64,000 nt of DNA from Phocoena phocoena (lineage: Eukaryota; Chordata; Mammalia; Artiodactyla; Phocoenidae), in the NCBI RefSeq assembly GCF_963924675.1, contig NC_089219.1, forward strand, positions 148,944,288 through 149,008,287, written 5' to 3'. The notes beneath the pieces were generated by a model. It was given only the letters and a program-made list of their open reading frames with translations. It searched no databases and was not told where the DNA came from. This document shows, one piece after another, positions 11,850 through 24,779 of the stretch (position 1 is the stretch's first letter; each line of letters opens with the position of its first letter). Position numbers and translations under genes: made by a program.

Positions 11850-12795
11850 TCATTCTTCATCCAGTCTTTTGACAGATTACTCCAGCTGCCCACCAGCAAT
11901 ATATCGCACATGTGCTTTGGAGTATCATGGGGAAAATCACACAGCCATGCAGATGTCACCACTATAAATTTATACTCTTCATCGCCAGTGGGTTCCTCAG
12001 TGCTGTCCAGCAGACCTCCTTTTTCCCTAGCCAGGGTTCTTCTCTATGGTTCTCAGGTCTTTGGACACTTCCTTTCCTTTTTTCTCATTCTCAGCTACTC
12101 TCTCCCCAGCTCACGCAGAAAACAAAAACCATCAGTTTTTACGCCCCAGAATTTACCACTTGCATCTGGATTGTTGCAATAACCTCCTGACTACCTCTAA
12201 TTTTACCATGTTCCAAACCATTTCCCACACTGCAGCTAATCTGATCGTTTCACTTCCTTGTGTGAAATCCCTCAAACTCCTAGGATGAAACACAAACACC
12301 AAACAGGACGGGCACTCCCTTGCAAGACCAACTCCTACTTCTCTCAAGCTCTTTTCTTCCCACCCCCATATTCAAAACTGACATTTCCACCACACTGAAC
12401 TTTAGTTCCTAAGCTGCCCTATGCATAGTCCCCTCTGGCTGCCAGGCTTTCCTTCACATTTTTGTGTCTACCTGGAACAGCTTTCTCTCTCCCTCTTTAC
12501 GTGGCCAAGTGTCGTTTATCCTTTATGAGTCAGCCTAGTCGCGGTTTCCCCTCAAAACCTTTTCTGATCCCTCAAACCTGTGTCTGATGCCCTTTCTAAT
12601 GCTTCTTAAAGCCCTGCACATCTAGATGTTAAGCAACACAGTGTATGACAATTACCTTGTCTGCCTTTCCTGCTCTAAGAGGTCAAAAATCATGTCTCTC
12701 TTCTTTGTAAATTTATTCCTAGACCTAAGCACAGTCCCCAGCACAGAGAAGTCCCTCAATAAATGCTTACTGAGTAAATAAATGTGAGTAGTCAC
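11850..12795 (+). repeat. L2 LINE fragment, 3' end
   Basis: L2-like order: 'gattgttgcaataacctcctgactacc', 'cactgcagctaatctgatc', then 'ctttacgtggccaag', 'gaggtcaaaaatcatgtctc', 'gcacagtccccagcacagag' and 'ctcaataaatgcttactgag' at the 3' terminus. Well preserved for L2, especially after 12140. Frames are broken. Confidence 0.75.
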
Positions 12796-13323
12796 TCAAA
12801 AATTATTTTGTCACTTTGAAAGAAAACAAAGGTAAAATGACAAACTTTATAAAATAGGTTACAATTAAGAAAACTTGGCTATGGATCCCTCAAAGAAAAC
12901 AAGTTATTTAGAAACATACCAGCATAATTTGAACACTCTATGGGTATTTATACAGATGATGAAAGTTCTGAACTCAGACCAAAACTGCTGAGCTTATAAG
13001 TATCCACCAAATCAGCAGGTAATGTTGTATCTTATATCACAAAGAAACCTACTACTGCAGTTGGCTGACGTTCATAATTAATATCTTGTAATAACCCAAT
13101 GTCTTTATTTCTAGCTGAATCTCTATGGTAAAACTGCGAATAAACCTCTTTCTCAACATGAATAACAATTACATCTCCTCTGGTAAAAGACGTGTGAGTG
13201 CATTTCCCTTCATAAATGAGAGTTAGAGTCAATGAAAGCAACAACTCTTTTTATTTCCAAGGCTCTGTTGCAGTAAATGGTCATACAGAGTCTAGCAGAA
13301 TGCCACACATTATTTCCTTCTTA
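12796..13323. other. Unassigned DNA with a protein-like minus-strand frame
   Basis: No repeat recognised. On the minus strand, about 13032-13230 stays open and reads like a normal protein rather than low-complexity sequence. It then meets a TAA and stays open for about another 34 codons. No start, splice context or family was identified (see findings). Confidence 0.35.
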
Positions 13324-13337
13324 AAAATTAGCATCTT

Positions 13338-13556
13338 GGGCTTCCCTGGTGGCGCAGTGGTTGAGAGTCCGCCTGCCGATGCAGGTGACATAGGTTCATG
13401 CCCCAGTCCGGGAAGATCCAACATGCCACGGAGCGGCTGGGTCCGTGAGGCATGGCCGCTGAGCCTGCGCATCCGGAGCCTGTGCTCCGCAACGGGAGAG
13501 GTCACAACAGTGAGAGGCCAGCGTACCGCAAAAAAACTAAAAACAAAAATAAAAAT
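13338..13556 (+). mobile_element. CHR-type tRNA-derived SINE
   Basis: The fullest copy here: A box TGGCGCAGTGG, B-box-like GGTTCATGCCCC, the GC-rich tRNA-unrelated body, then a mixed A/C/T tail. Flanked by aaattagcatctt (ending 13337) and aaattagtatctt (13557-13569), a 13-bp target-site duplication with one change. It shows the ungapped body against which the deletions in the 6469 and 17256 copies stand out. Confidence 0.93.
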
Positions 13557-13569
13557 AAATTAGTATCTT

Positions 13570-14325
13570 TAGTGCCACAATGAATTCTAATTTATGGACT
13601 TCTTAAATACCTTCTTATAACATTTTTTTTTTAACATAAAATAGCTAATCTCTCTGAGTTAAAACATATTAGAGTAACATTACCCAAAACAGCCACTACA
13701 GAACCGTAGCTTCCTGGCTGAAAGATGTCTTTTCCTGCTGAACTGAAAGTGAATACAGCATTAGGAAAGCCCTTGCTTTTGACTTTTATTAGGTGGTAAC
13801 TACAACCAAAGAAGGCTAAATGAGTGGGAAAACTGTAATATAAATCATTTTAATCCAGAACATCTTTACATACTGAAGACAGCTAGTTGGTTGGTTGAAG
13901 GATTTTATCCTTAAATTAATGATTTCATCCTTTAAATTAATTCCAGATTTGGTTGGTTTGTGATTTTAGGTTTAATAATCAGAGAGGAAAATCATTCACA
14001 CAAAAATGGATTATGCTTCAGGAAGTTGGGGATGGGAGCCCTATGGGCTCTGTGGTATCCTTGGGGGCAGAAGACTCTTGCAGCATTGGTGTGTGAGCTG
14101 GAGGCTGTGGGGTGCAAACAAGGAAACAGAAGGAGGGAGGGCTCTCTTAGATACTGTGTGCTTATCTCCTCTTGAATCCTAGTATCAGAGGAGACAAAGA
14201 AAAACCTGAATCCATGCTCCCACTGTGAGCAGGGTTATCCACCAATGAGATCCCAGGTTTCTGCCGAAAAAAACAATGCCAACAAGAGCACGTTTAAAAA
14301 AACTCTATTTGAATAGCACTTAACT
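13570..14325. other. Unassigned DNA
   Basis: No gene, repeat family or structural RNA recognised. Confidence 0.45.
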
Positions 14326-14550
14326 GCTTTCTACCCACTGTCTAGGACATTATTTAATCTGGTCTCTACAATAACATTACCCTCCACCCCATATTTTATA
14401 AGAAAGCAAGCAGAGCTATAACTTTTCCTGTTTTACAGATATGAAATTGAGGCTTACCTGGGTATAATGGTTTGCTCAAGATCACATAATTAATTAATGG
14501 TGAAATTAATGCTGGAATTCAAATATTTGACTTCTGGTTCAATTCTGATT
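14326..14550 (-). repeat. MIR, antisense
   Basis: Antisense MIR order: 'ttttacagatatgaaattgaggctta', 'gctcaagatcacataatta', then 'gctggaattcaaat'. Diverged but the order is complete across the core. Confidence 0.6.
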
Positions 14551-15755
14551 GTAAATACTTCCTTAAATATAATACATTCTATTGTGAATATATTACAGTC
14601 TCACAATTGGGATTGTACGTTCTTCCTAATGCCCAACTATAATTCTCCAATCTGAAGAAGGTGAAGACTGCATCACTCTTTTCCTATTCTCAGTGGAAAA
14701 ACAAATGAGAACTGATACATGTATCATACAGGAAATCTTAGTTTATTTCTCTTTAGAATAAATGGCCATATTTAGCAAATGCATCATGATAAAGGACAGG
14801 CTAAATTGATAGCAAACAACAGTATAAGATAAATATTGGGGAACTGAAAGAGAATGAAACATTCTGAATCAAAATCTGAAAGTGCAGAAAAATATAGAGA
14901 TGAGCTTCGGAGGACAACAAATCTGTTTCCAGTAGAGAAAGGAACTATACGAAGCCAGATAAATGCATTTACTCTGACAAGTGCTCAGAAACAAGGACCC
15001 CTCAGGGTAGAAGCTTTATCCTAATAAGGGCTGAACACCTTCCTAGCCAAAATGCAGTGCAGGCTGTTTAATCTTAATCTTCCTTGAATGGAGCTTTAGG
15101 GTGAAACAAGGCTTAAGTTTGGTCGTACATTGATGGTGGAAAGCTGTTGCAAGCAAGAAACATTGATATAAAAATTTGGTCTTCTACTGCTACACAAAGG
15201 TTAGGTTTCCAAGTCCACTGGGTACTAGGACCTGGCTTAAGCATGAAAGTGGAATTGAGGTCTAACACGGGGTGGGTAGAAGGTGAGAATAAAAAAGACA
15301 GAGTACAAAGGCCCAGCAAATAGATACTAACATCACCAACAATGGTACTAGGGGGCAAGATGAAAAGGAAAAACAGGATCAGTTACTGAAAACCTCAAGG
15401 AATATGGAATGACAATACCACTCAAGGAAGAGTGGCAGGTAGTGAAGTCTGAGGACTTGAAATTCAGAGGAAGAAAGAGAAATTTTTTTAACACTGGAAA
15501 ACAAAGAACACACCTGTCTCACAAGATTTTTTTAGTTTGGCAAGGTGAAGAAACCAAAGAAGAGGTCAGGGATATAGAAAAGACAAACAATAAAGGCCAT
15601 AGGTTTCACAAGGTACATTGGAAATGTGGGGAAGGCAGAGAGAGATAGATCACATACTATATAGTATAGTAAGGACTGTGGTTTGAAGTGGCTATATATG
15701 GATGACCCAGGAAGCTTTGGTAATATGTAAACTTGATGATACCTCACAGCATCAG
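14551..15755. other. Unassigned DNA
   Basis: No gene or repeat family recognised. Short open frames on both strands lack any domain signature. Confidence 0.45.
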
Positions 15756-15920
15756 TAGGCAGTGCTGGATGCACAGATGAATCCCCCATAGAGTTTTTAA
15801 AATGCACCAATGTCTAGGGTCTATCCTGATCACTTAACTTTAAATTTGGGGGTTGGGATTGACCATCAGTATTTCCTTAAAACCTTCCAAGTAATACCCA
15901 GTAAAGCTGAGAATGAATGT
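15756..15920 (+). repeat. MER5-like hAT DNA transposon remnant
   Basis: Order 'agagtttttaaaatgcacc', 'gggtctatcctgatcac', 'gggggttgggattgaccatc' and 'aaccttccaagtaatacc' follows the MER5 layout. Diverged. Terminal repeats not certain. Confidence 0.45.
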
Positions 15921-16188
15921 TTTGGAAGAAGATAGGTGGACAGCTGGAAGTATAGACTTCTCACGATGTTATGTGCATTTAGGTCTGGTCTGTTGGAGTA
16001 GCCTGACCATGAGTTTGAAAAGGCATTTAAAATAACTGACTTCTGTGTCTCCAGTGGTCCATGGGAGGGTGGGAAGGAAAGGAGATAGATACTTAGAACT
16101 ACCCAGTGTGGAAAGGCATGCTGTATCAGCAAAGAAGAGCAGAGGGTATCATTGATATATTCTTATTTTATTTTTTAACTTCTAATTT

Positions 16189-17207
16189 AAAAAAAAAATT
16201 TTGGAGTACAGTTGATTTACAATGTTGTGTTATTTTCAGGTGTACAGCAAAGTGAGTCAGTTATACATATACATATATCTACTCTTTTTTTTTTTTTTTA
16301 GATTCTTTTCCCATATGGACCATTACAGAGTATTGAATAGAGTTCCCTGTGCTACACAGCAGGTTAGTTATCTATTTTATATATAGTAATGTGTATTTGT
16401 CAATCCCAATTTATCCCTCCCTCCCTATCCCCTGGTAACCATAAGTTTGTTTTTTATATCCATGACTCTACTTCTGTTTTGTAAATAATAAGTTTATTTG
16501 TACCCTTTTTTTTAGATTCCACATATAAGAGACAACCCTCAGAATGGGAGAAAATATTTGCAAATGAAGCAACCAACAAGGGATTAATCTCCAAAATATA
16601 CAAACAACTCATGCAGCTCAATATCAAAAAGACAAATAACCCAATCAAAAAATGGGTGGAAGATCTAAATAGACATTTCTCCAAAGAAGACATACAGATG
16701 GCCAAAAAGCACATGAAAAAGGTGCTCAGCATCACTAATTATTAGAGAAATGCAAAAATCAGAACTACAATGAGGTATCACCTCATTCCCATCAGAATGG
16801 CCATCATCAAAAAATCTACAAACAATAAATGCTGGAGAGGGTGTGGAGAAAATGTAACCCTCCTACACCGTTGATGTAAATTGATACAGCCACTATGGAA
16901 AACAGTATGGAGGTTCCTTAAAAAAACTAAAAATAGAACTACCATATGACCCAGCAATCCCACTCCTGAGCATATACCTAGAGAAAGCCATAATTTGAAA
17001 AGATACACATACCCCAATGTTCACTGCAGCACTATTTACAATAGCCATGACATGGAAGCAACCTAAATGTCCATCAACAGAGGCATGGATAAAGAATATG
17101 TGGTACATATGTACAATGGAATACTATTCAGCCATAAAAAAGAATGAACTAATGCCATTTGCAGCAACATGGATGGATCTAGAGATTGTCATACTGAATG
17201 AAATAAA
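16189..17207 (-). mobile_element. Twin-primed L1 with 5' inversion and perfect TSD
   Basis: 16189 to about 16530 is antisense L1 3' UTR, poly(T) first. At about 16529-16531 the orientation flips, and sense ORF2 text runs from 'caaccctcagaatgggag' to 'gaaataaa' near 17207. The target-site duplication ttaacttctaattt is perfect at 16175-16188 and 17208-17221. Measured on the full-length L1, the two halves cover about 42401-42780 and 42830-43495, so only tens of bases are missing at the join. Frames are broken; an older copy than the one at 42356. Confidence 0.95.
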
Positions 17208-17255
17208 TTAACTTCTAATTTTGAAATAATTTTACTCTTTAAAAAGTGTCTTTAA

Positions 17256-17428
17256 GGGGCTTCCCTGGTGGCACAGTGGTTGAGAGTCTACCTGCTGATG
17301 CAGGGGACACGGGTTCGTGCCCTGGTCCAGGAGGATCCCACATGCCGTGGAGCGGCTGGGCCCGTGAGCCATGGCCACTGAGCCTGCGGGTCCGGAGTCT
17401 GTGCTCCACAACAGTGAAAGGCCCACAT

Positions 17429-17462
<34 letters not shown>
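17256..17462 (+). mobile_element. CHR-type SINE with long poly(A)
   Basis: Standard head with A box TGGCACAGTGG and B box GGTTCGTGCCC, then a pure A run to 17460. Target-site duplication tgtctttaa at 17247-17255 and 17463-17471. Lacks about 16 bp of the body between two CAAC motifs near the 3' end. Inserted about 35 bp past the twin-primed L1. Confidence 0.93.
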
Positions 17463-17464
<2 letters not shown>

Positions 17465-17471
17465 TCTTTAA

Positions 17472-17899
17472 AAGTTACAAAGAATTTTAGTCCATCCTTT
17501 ACCCAGATTCCCTCATTTTAAATTTTATTACAATTGCTTTATCATTTCATGGGTGTGTATGTATGTGTATGTGTGTTTCCTCTGTATGCATGTGTATTTT
17601 TGTATATACACAAATATTTACTAGCTCTCTCTGCTGAGAGGGCCTAGAAGCAATGTCACCCAGAACCAATGAGCAGCACATCTAGCACCTGAATCTTGAT
17701 TTCTAAATGCTATTCTCCAATGAACTAAAACAGGGCTACTTGGAGAAATGGCCGATTCCAGGGAAGAGGCATTATATCTTTCCACATGACACTTATTAAC
17801 TACAAATAGAAAAATAGTAAGAGTACAGAAACCTGGCAGTCACCATGTTAACCAGGTAACTGAAGTTAACATCACCAGTAATAATGTATTTCTTTACAT
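17472..17899. other. Unassigned DNA
   Basis: AT-rich. Includes a short impure GT/AT patch near 17555-17610. No family recognised. Confidence 0.4.
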
Positions 17900-18420
17900 T
17901 GAGATATAATTCACATATAATAAATTTCACTAGTCTTCATTTTTACAATTTCTTGTATTCTTCATTTCTTTGTGTAGAGTGCTGATATTATATTCCTTCT
18001 GTCTGAAAGAATTCATCTAACATTTCCTATAATACAGGTCTACTGGTAATTTATTTTCTAATTTCTTTTTGGCCTGAAAAAGGTTTTCTCTTTCAGTTTT
18101 AAAAGTTATTTTTACTGGCTATAGAATCCTGTGTTGACAGTCCCCTCTTACACCCAGCATTTTAAAGATGTCACTTAACTTACATAGTTTCTAACAAGAA
18201 GTCTGCTGTAATTCTTATCATTGTTCCTCTGTATATAATATGTCCTTTTCCCCTCTCTGCTCTAAAGGTGCTATAGCTTGATGTCTTTCATTATTTTTGG
18301 AAAATTCTGTCATTATCTTTTGAAATATTTCTTCTATCTTCTGTTATTTCTCTCTCTTTTCCTTCTGGAATCCAAACTGCATGTATGTCAGACTGTTGGA
18401 TCCTGTCCCACAGCATTTAA

Positions 18421-18467
<47 letters not shown>

Positions 18468-19980
18468 TTCATGTTTCAGTTTGGGTAATTTTTATTGATC
18501 TACCTTCAGGTTGATATTTTTCTTCAGCTGTGCCAAGAGTATTAATAAGCCTGTAGAAGTTATTCCTTATCTATCACCATGTTTTTTAATGTTAGCATTT
18601 TCAGCATTTTAACTTGCTTCTTCCTTATAGTTTTCATATCTCTACTGACATTCTCCCTTCTTTTTATACATGTTGTCCCCATTTCCACTAGATCCATTAG
18701 CATATTAATCAGAATAATTTTAAGTCCTTTGTCTGATATTTCCTTCATCTATGTCATATCTGTACATGGTGATTTTGTTGATTGATGTGAGTCTTGACAG
18801 TATGGAGTTTGTGTACGTGTGTATGTGTGTGTTCCTTTTTGTGTTTCTTATAATTTGAGTTTAAAAGTCAGACACTGAGTGCAAGAGAGGTGACATTAAA
18901 GTAAATAGTTTTTATACCTGGAAATGGGCATAATCTTCTGTTAGACTTTTAGTGTGGGGAGTTGAGTCAAGGTAGTCAAGTGTTGAGCTAGTCAAGGTTT
19001 GGGTTTTGTTGTGAAAGTTACCCTCAGTAAAACACTGAGGTCAAGTTCATCTAACATTACCTTTTGCTTAAGGTGATGTCTTGGTTGATGGTGGATATTT
19101 TTAATGTTTCTTTAGCATTTCCAGCTCTGTTTTCCCTGTGAATCTGTACCTCAGAGAGGGTTTTTGTTCATGTTTTTGGTTCCAAGCAGTAAACTGCTGT
19201 TACTTGTTACTATATGATAACAGTACCAGCCTGATAGTAGGAGCCAGAAGGACTTTCTCTGTGGTCCTGGTTCAGTCTAGGACAAACCCTGAGTTCCTGG
19301 GTCCCGTGGGTGGGCTTCCTAAGTGATAGTTCCATACTGTAGTGTTAGAAGATCTGTAATGATCTGGACCTAGAATGTGTTCCTGCTTTTTCCATAGAGG
19401 TAGAGGGCTTTTTCTATTTTATTCCCCTAGGCACACCTGTACTGTGGAGAAGATAGAGTTTGCCATCCTCTCTTAGTATTAAGACTTTTCTTCTATAGGA
19501 GAGAAGGAACTGGACAGGGCTCTGTGCCTTACCTGCAGAAACTGCTATTCCTCTCCCTCAAGGCTGAAACACAAGGGTTCTTTTGGGGGCCTGATAATCT
19601 GTTCCTCAATCTTTCTAAAATAAAGTTAATGACAAAGAGGCTTGAAATGGTTTCAAACTACCCTTGTGTCTGTGGGTCTATACTCTCACTCTTTTTAGAA
19701 ATTTGTTAAAAATCTTAGCTGAAATTTCTTTGCCTGCATGGTAGCACCAACTTACTTCCACGCTCTGTCCCAAGTTAGCCAGTGCTTGCCTCTTGTATCT
19801 GCTGAGAGATGTCTTTTCTTTCCTTATATTTCAGATTAGTTGGCTGTACTGTAACCTCAACTCTATTTGGGCTCAAGAAAATTTGTGATTTTTGTAAATT
19901 ATTCATCTTTTTTTGTTGCTAAGTTAGGATCAACATTCCTTCCTGCTTTCTATTGATACAACCTAAGTGGAATCTTGATA
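17900..19980 (-). mobile_element. Old L1 (L1M-type), antisense 5' half
   Basis: The order parallels the antisense ORF1 region of the full-length L1 (46650-47540): 'acatttcctataatacaggtctactgg', 'ggttttctctttcag', 'ttttgaaatatttcttctatcttctg', 'ccttctggaatccaaac'. ORF1 N-terminal and presumed 5' UTR-like text follows to about 19980. Very diverged, with no open frame. The far end is uncertain. Confidence 0.6.
18422..18466. repeat. (TG)n microsatellite
   Basis: About 22 pure TG units inside the old antisense L1. The Cys/Val frame read across it is repeat translation only. Confidence 0.98.
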
Positions 19981-21959
19981 TTCTGATGTGTTCTATTTAA
20001 AAAAGCTGTGTCTGTATCCAAAACTTCTAAAACCATTGATGTTGAGAATCAAAATGGGTGTAAAAATGAGATGATATACGCCCATTGAGTTTTAGTATAT
20101 ACCATCAAAAGGTATGATTTTATTTGAGTAATTTGGTTATGGGGACTGAAAAGAGAAAAAATAAATGCTAGAAGAACTTTGGATAATAGTCTTTTGGAAT
20201 TTATTAACATTCTTTTCAAAGTAACATGTGGTCGACTTTGGTAAATGTTTCATGGACACTTGGAAAGATGTATTAATTTTACGGTCTGGTTTACAGTCAT
20301 TAAAGTCCCTATTTTTAAAAAAATAATTATATTATTTGAAACCTGTGTTTATTCTCATATTCTTGAATTTCCAAAATTTTATCATTTTATCCTTATAATC
20401 TTGCAAAATTGAGTACTCATCTTAATGAGTTATTGACAAAAAAACAAATTCATCTTAATGTAAAATAAAGGATTCAGTACAATTTTACTTCCTTCAACTA
20501 AACATTACACAACCTTTCTAACATAAGATAAAGTTATAAAATGAGATATTATTTTTTATACCCTACTCTCTCTAGATAGTTTTTACCTTGGCACTTATTT
20601 TTGTTACAATAACTAAATAAATATTTCAACTAACTTCATTGTACCTGCAATTCTTTTATCCTCTAACTTCTTTCTTGGGTTCCCACAACTGATTCATATA
20701 TCTGTCAGCTGGATTATGCCTTAGAATAACTTTTTTCAGGAAGGATACATGCGTGGAATATTTTTTGGGTTCTTACATATATGAGAATATATTTTGGCTG
20801 TCACAACTCATAAACTCCTGTTTCATCTCCAGCCATTTTCATGGCTGAGAGTTGGAGACTTCCAAATAGTTTCAGAAACAAAATAAATACTGATGAGAGA
20901 AAGGGTTTCAATGGAGGCAGTATCATTATGCATCTCAGAAGTCAGTTCTCCGATAGAAGGAGAGAGACTACTAGGCTGTTTGGTGGTAGCTTAGACTTCA
21001 GATCTTGAATGTAGGGGTAAAATGCATGAGTAGCTAGAAACCTATTCTCGTTTGCTTTTGATGAGTTGTTTTATTTTACATATCTGGATAGTTTTTCTAT
21101 CTTGCCCAGACACACCAGAGTCAGGAATATTTCCTTGAAGAAATTCACATTAGTTTGAATGATATCATTGAATGATTTCATTGGTTTCTAGCATTCTTAC
21201 TGTTTTCTGCCTTTTCATAACATAGGTATTTCAATAGAAGGCTGGAAGGGACTAAATCAGGTATGGACATCTGATCTCTTTTACTATCTTTGACGTTATT
21301 TCTTCACTAAGCAAACATTTATGGAGTAAATTATTAAAGTCCAAATTATATGTCAAAAAGTTTATTTCACCATATTTGGATATTTTCACCAATAAATTTT
21401 CAACAGTAAATAGTTACCTATTAAGAAACAATATATTAGAGTAGATTCTTATATGTAAAATTTCTAGGCCAAAGGATTTGGTAATTTTAATCTCTCTTAA
21501 TATATACAGTAATGCTGAATTACTCTCCTAAAAGAAAATTCCACCAGTTGATAGTTATGAAGGTTTAGTTTCCTGCTAGGGACCTGACTACCAGGAGGGA
21601 GCTAATATCAAAGGATCGACTAAGTAAAGAAACCTCCTGTCCTGCGGACAATAATGTGATAGAACTGGGCAGAGTCTGGAACACAGCCCCTGGTCAGAAG
21701 GATCAAAAAGAAATTCAAAGAGAGTCAAACCAGAGATGAAATTGGAATGCAATGGAGAAGCAAAGAATGAGTTAAACTGCTAGGAAGTAAGAGTAAGATG
21801 GGCTAAAGAGGGAAAGGGAAATGGAGAGTCCAAATCAGACACTGAAGTCATAGGGACAAAATGTAGATAATGCCAGTACAGTTTTCAAATGTGAACAAAA
21901 ATTGGAAAACAAGTCAGCATAGTCAGAGACACAGATGCCTGAGTTCAAGACTTCCTGCA
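19981..21959. other. Unassigned AT-rich DNA
   Basis: No gene recognised. 21340-21560 faintly resembles an antisense old L1 3' end ('ttctaggccaaaggatttgg', 'attccaccagttgatag'), not firm enough to call. No CpG-rich or tandem structure. Confidence 0.4.
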
Positions 21960-22120
21960 GGGGACTTTTGAGAAATTCATTATCCTACTCTTAAAAATTC
22001 CTTATTACTTCTCATAACAAAAGCTACGGCACCTTCTTGGGTGTCCTCACTCACTCAACACAGTGCTGGGATGAGAGTGAGTACTCAGTAAACACTTCCT
22101 GTATGCTCATTGAATCCAAT
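21960..22120 (+). repeat. L2-like 3' end
   Basis: Ends with 'acagtgctgggatgagagtg', 'agtactcagtaaacacttcc' and 'tcattgaatcc', the usual L2 3' terminal order in diverged form. Confidence 0.4.
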
Positions 22121-22854
22121 TCCTATGTTTGATAATTAAGCTGTTCCCATGTTCGGTGCATTCGGGGAGACTCTTATTAAAACCCAAGCCAGCTAAGCCC
22201 ACCACTTTTCACCTGCTAGGCTGTAAGTGCCAAAGGAAAAGGAGGAAAGTTCAAAATCAGCCATGGACAAAGGCCAAATGGCTCCAGGCTGGGTGTCCAA
22301 GCCCTTGAAGAAAAACAAGTTCAGAGTTCTGGGGCTGAGTTAGAAACTTAGCTTTTATTTAAAAATGTGATTAGTTGCTGAGGAGGCTGATGGTCTTTAA
22401 GGCATTCTTGACTCCAGCATCTTCAGCAGCTCTCCATTACTTGGTGGCTTAATTTGCAGCAGGCAAGTTGAGCAGTGAGCATTTTTCGGTAGCAGTGGTT
22501 GAACTAACCTTTTCCAAAACTTTTTTTTTTTCAGAATAGTGACTGAATAGCTCATTATTTCCTTTGAAAAGGCTAGACTCTGCAGGTTGTCCTTACTTTT
22601 GCTGTTCCCCCTGTGGTGCCGGCTTCATACAGTTCAGTCCTAAGTGCTTGGGTTGCTTTGGAAGCTAAAAATCTCTGACTTTGAATTTCTCCATCTGTAC
22701 CTGAAAAACACCCAAAGCTAATCCAAACTACTGCAGGAGTTTCCAGGGAAATCTGATAATCCTGTACTAACAGTACTTTAAAATTGTTTTCCGCTATCTA
22801 TTTTCAAAGAATATCACATATAAGATTTATTTAAAATGTAAAATTGATATCTCA
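22121..22854. other. Unassigned DNA
   Basis: No gene or repeat recognised. Confidence 0.4.
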
Positions 22855-22990
22855 CTCTATGAGGAAGACAGTCCTATTTTACAGATGAAACTCTTAGATG
22901 CAGAGATGTGGGTGACCTATCCAAGATAATTAGCTGGCTCAGAGCAAAACTGGGCATAGGGAAGCAGAACTGACCAACTATATCCTTTAT
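22855..22990 (-). repeat. MIR, antisense
   Basis: 'ttttacagatgaaactcttagatgc', 'gacctatccaagataatta' and 'gctggctcagagc' give the antisense MIR core order. Confidence 0.55.
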
Positions 22991-24779
22991 GATTTCAAAC
23001 ATTTTATTCACTGAGGATGGGAAGAAATTTAATTAAAAGAATATGCAAGCACTGGAGGGGAAGTGGAAACTCCAAACCCTTACACCAAATGTGTTGCTTT
23101 TCCAGAACATTCCTGTCTCTTCGAGGGCATGCATATTCCCGTTCCCAAACCTTTCAGCCAGCAACTTCTTTACCAAGCAGTCTCTCCAACAGGCATTTTG
23201 CTATGAAAAACCAAACTGTCCTCTGTCTGTTCAGGTGTGCCTGTGAATTACCCACAGATGATGCTAACATTAGCTTGCTTGCAGGAATGTTTGTAAGAAG
23301 ACTATTTCTGGTGGTAAGATCAGAATCCCTAAAGAAACTATATAACACATGATGCAACTCCTTGGACTGTCTTGCTTTAACTAGAGAGCTGTAACAACTG
23401 GCATTCTTTCCATATGAGCAAGGTTAGGACCACATTGGAGAAACACATCTTGTGGGAAAAGGGAATATCAGAGCTTGGTAATAATTCAAAGAGTGTGAAA
23501 ACCAACCTCCCCATTGGACACATGCACAAACGAGGTCTTGAGTTAGTGATGAAGTCATAAGTAGAAACCAAATTTCCCAACTCCCAGTTTAATCTTCCAT
23601 CTTTCCAACCAGCCACCCACATCATTCTACTGATCCAAGTAAGAAGAGACACTATAGGATCTCATCCCTTTGCCACTCCTATGTAACTGACATCTGGAGA
23701 CTTGTTTAGCTTTCCTTAGAGTGATTGCTTCTATGCTTATTGCCTCTCCACTCTGGCTGGGGCCAACTTCTGTGCTCAAGAAGCATAATGCCACAGTACT
23801 AGTGCCAAGGAATGCCTTTCACTTTCTAATGGTGATGAGAGCATTAATGCTGATGATACCATTATGAAAAGAAAAACAAGAAAATACAGATTCATTGACC
23901 TGGTCTGCTGAATGGGAAGTTGGGTGTTTTAGGGAGCATTGAAGGAGAGGGAAAACCAGTCTCTCTCTTTTATTCTGTCCATCATCCTGGTTTCTAAGTT
24001 TGCATTGCATTTCAAAGCATGAGTCCATCTCTTCATCCTTTAACAGAGGCCAGAATAACATTAACCAGATTGATTTCTACTCTCTTCTCTCTGTGTAGCC
24101 ATTAGACATGTGTTCCACTGGAGGCAGCCACAGTGGCCTTGAGTAATGCCCACTAGTTATTGTGTACTGCTTTCCTTCCTACTGGTACTTTTTGAAACGC
24201 TGATCATGGGCAGACAGCATAATACAGATGCATGCCAATGAATCCTGATGCTGTAGATTAAGTCAAACTGGAGGCATAGACCCATATCTCTCTGTCTTTT
24301 GTCTATAGAGACATGGCTCATTCTTTGCCTCCTGTGAAAGGAAGGACACTTGTTCAAAGGCCCATATTTGTGGTTAAAAAAAATCATAATGCATTGACCA
24401 ATCTTATTCAATACCCCAAACCTTGAATATTTCTGATTGATTCAGTGATTTGCTTCTGTCCAATTTCTTGCTTCTGCAAGAGAGACCTATAGAAATGGCA
24501 CAGAAACAGAAATGAGAGACAAATCATGGATAAATAAAAAGAAATTTAGGATAAAGGAGCTCAGCCTAGCCCAGGTTCTAATAGGTGACCTGAGTATAAG
24601 GAGGAAAAATATTGTTATATACATATGATAAATATACATTTTACCTTACCCATGAATTCATATGCAACTCTACTCTTTTCAAGGATAATTTTAATACAAC
24701 ATTTCCATAAGGAAGGCCAGTTGATTCCTGTGGCAAATTATAATTATCAAATATGTCCACAGCAATATTTCCATCCAAT
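22991..24779. other. Unassigned DNA
   Basis: Mixed-composition sequence. Several overlapping short open frames at 23017-23352 and 23377-23652 have no family features, conserved motif or splice context that I can see. No repeat family assigned. Confidence 0.4.

Noticed and set aside
13216..13563. Open frames across SINE copies (also near 17246, 29185, 39831 and 62546)
   Set aside because: All share the same peptide in sense or antisense because they are the same SINE. No selection for coding is evident.
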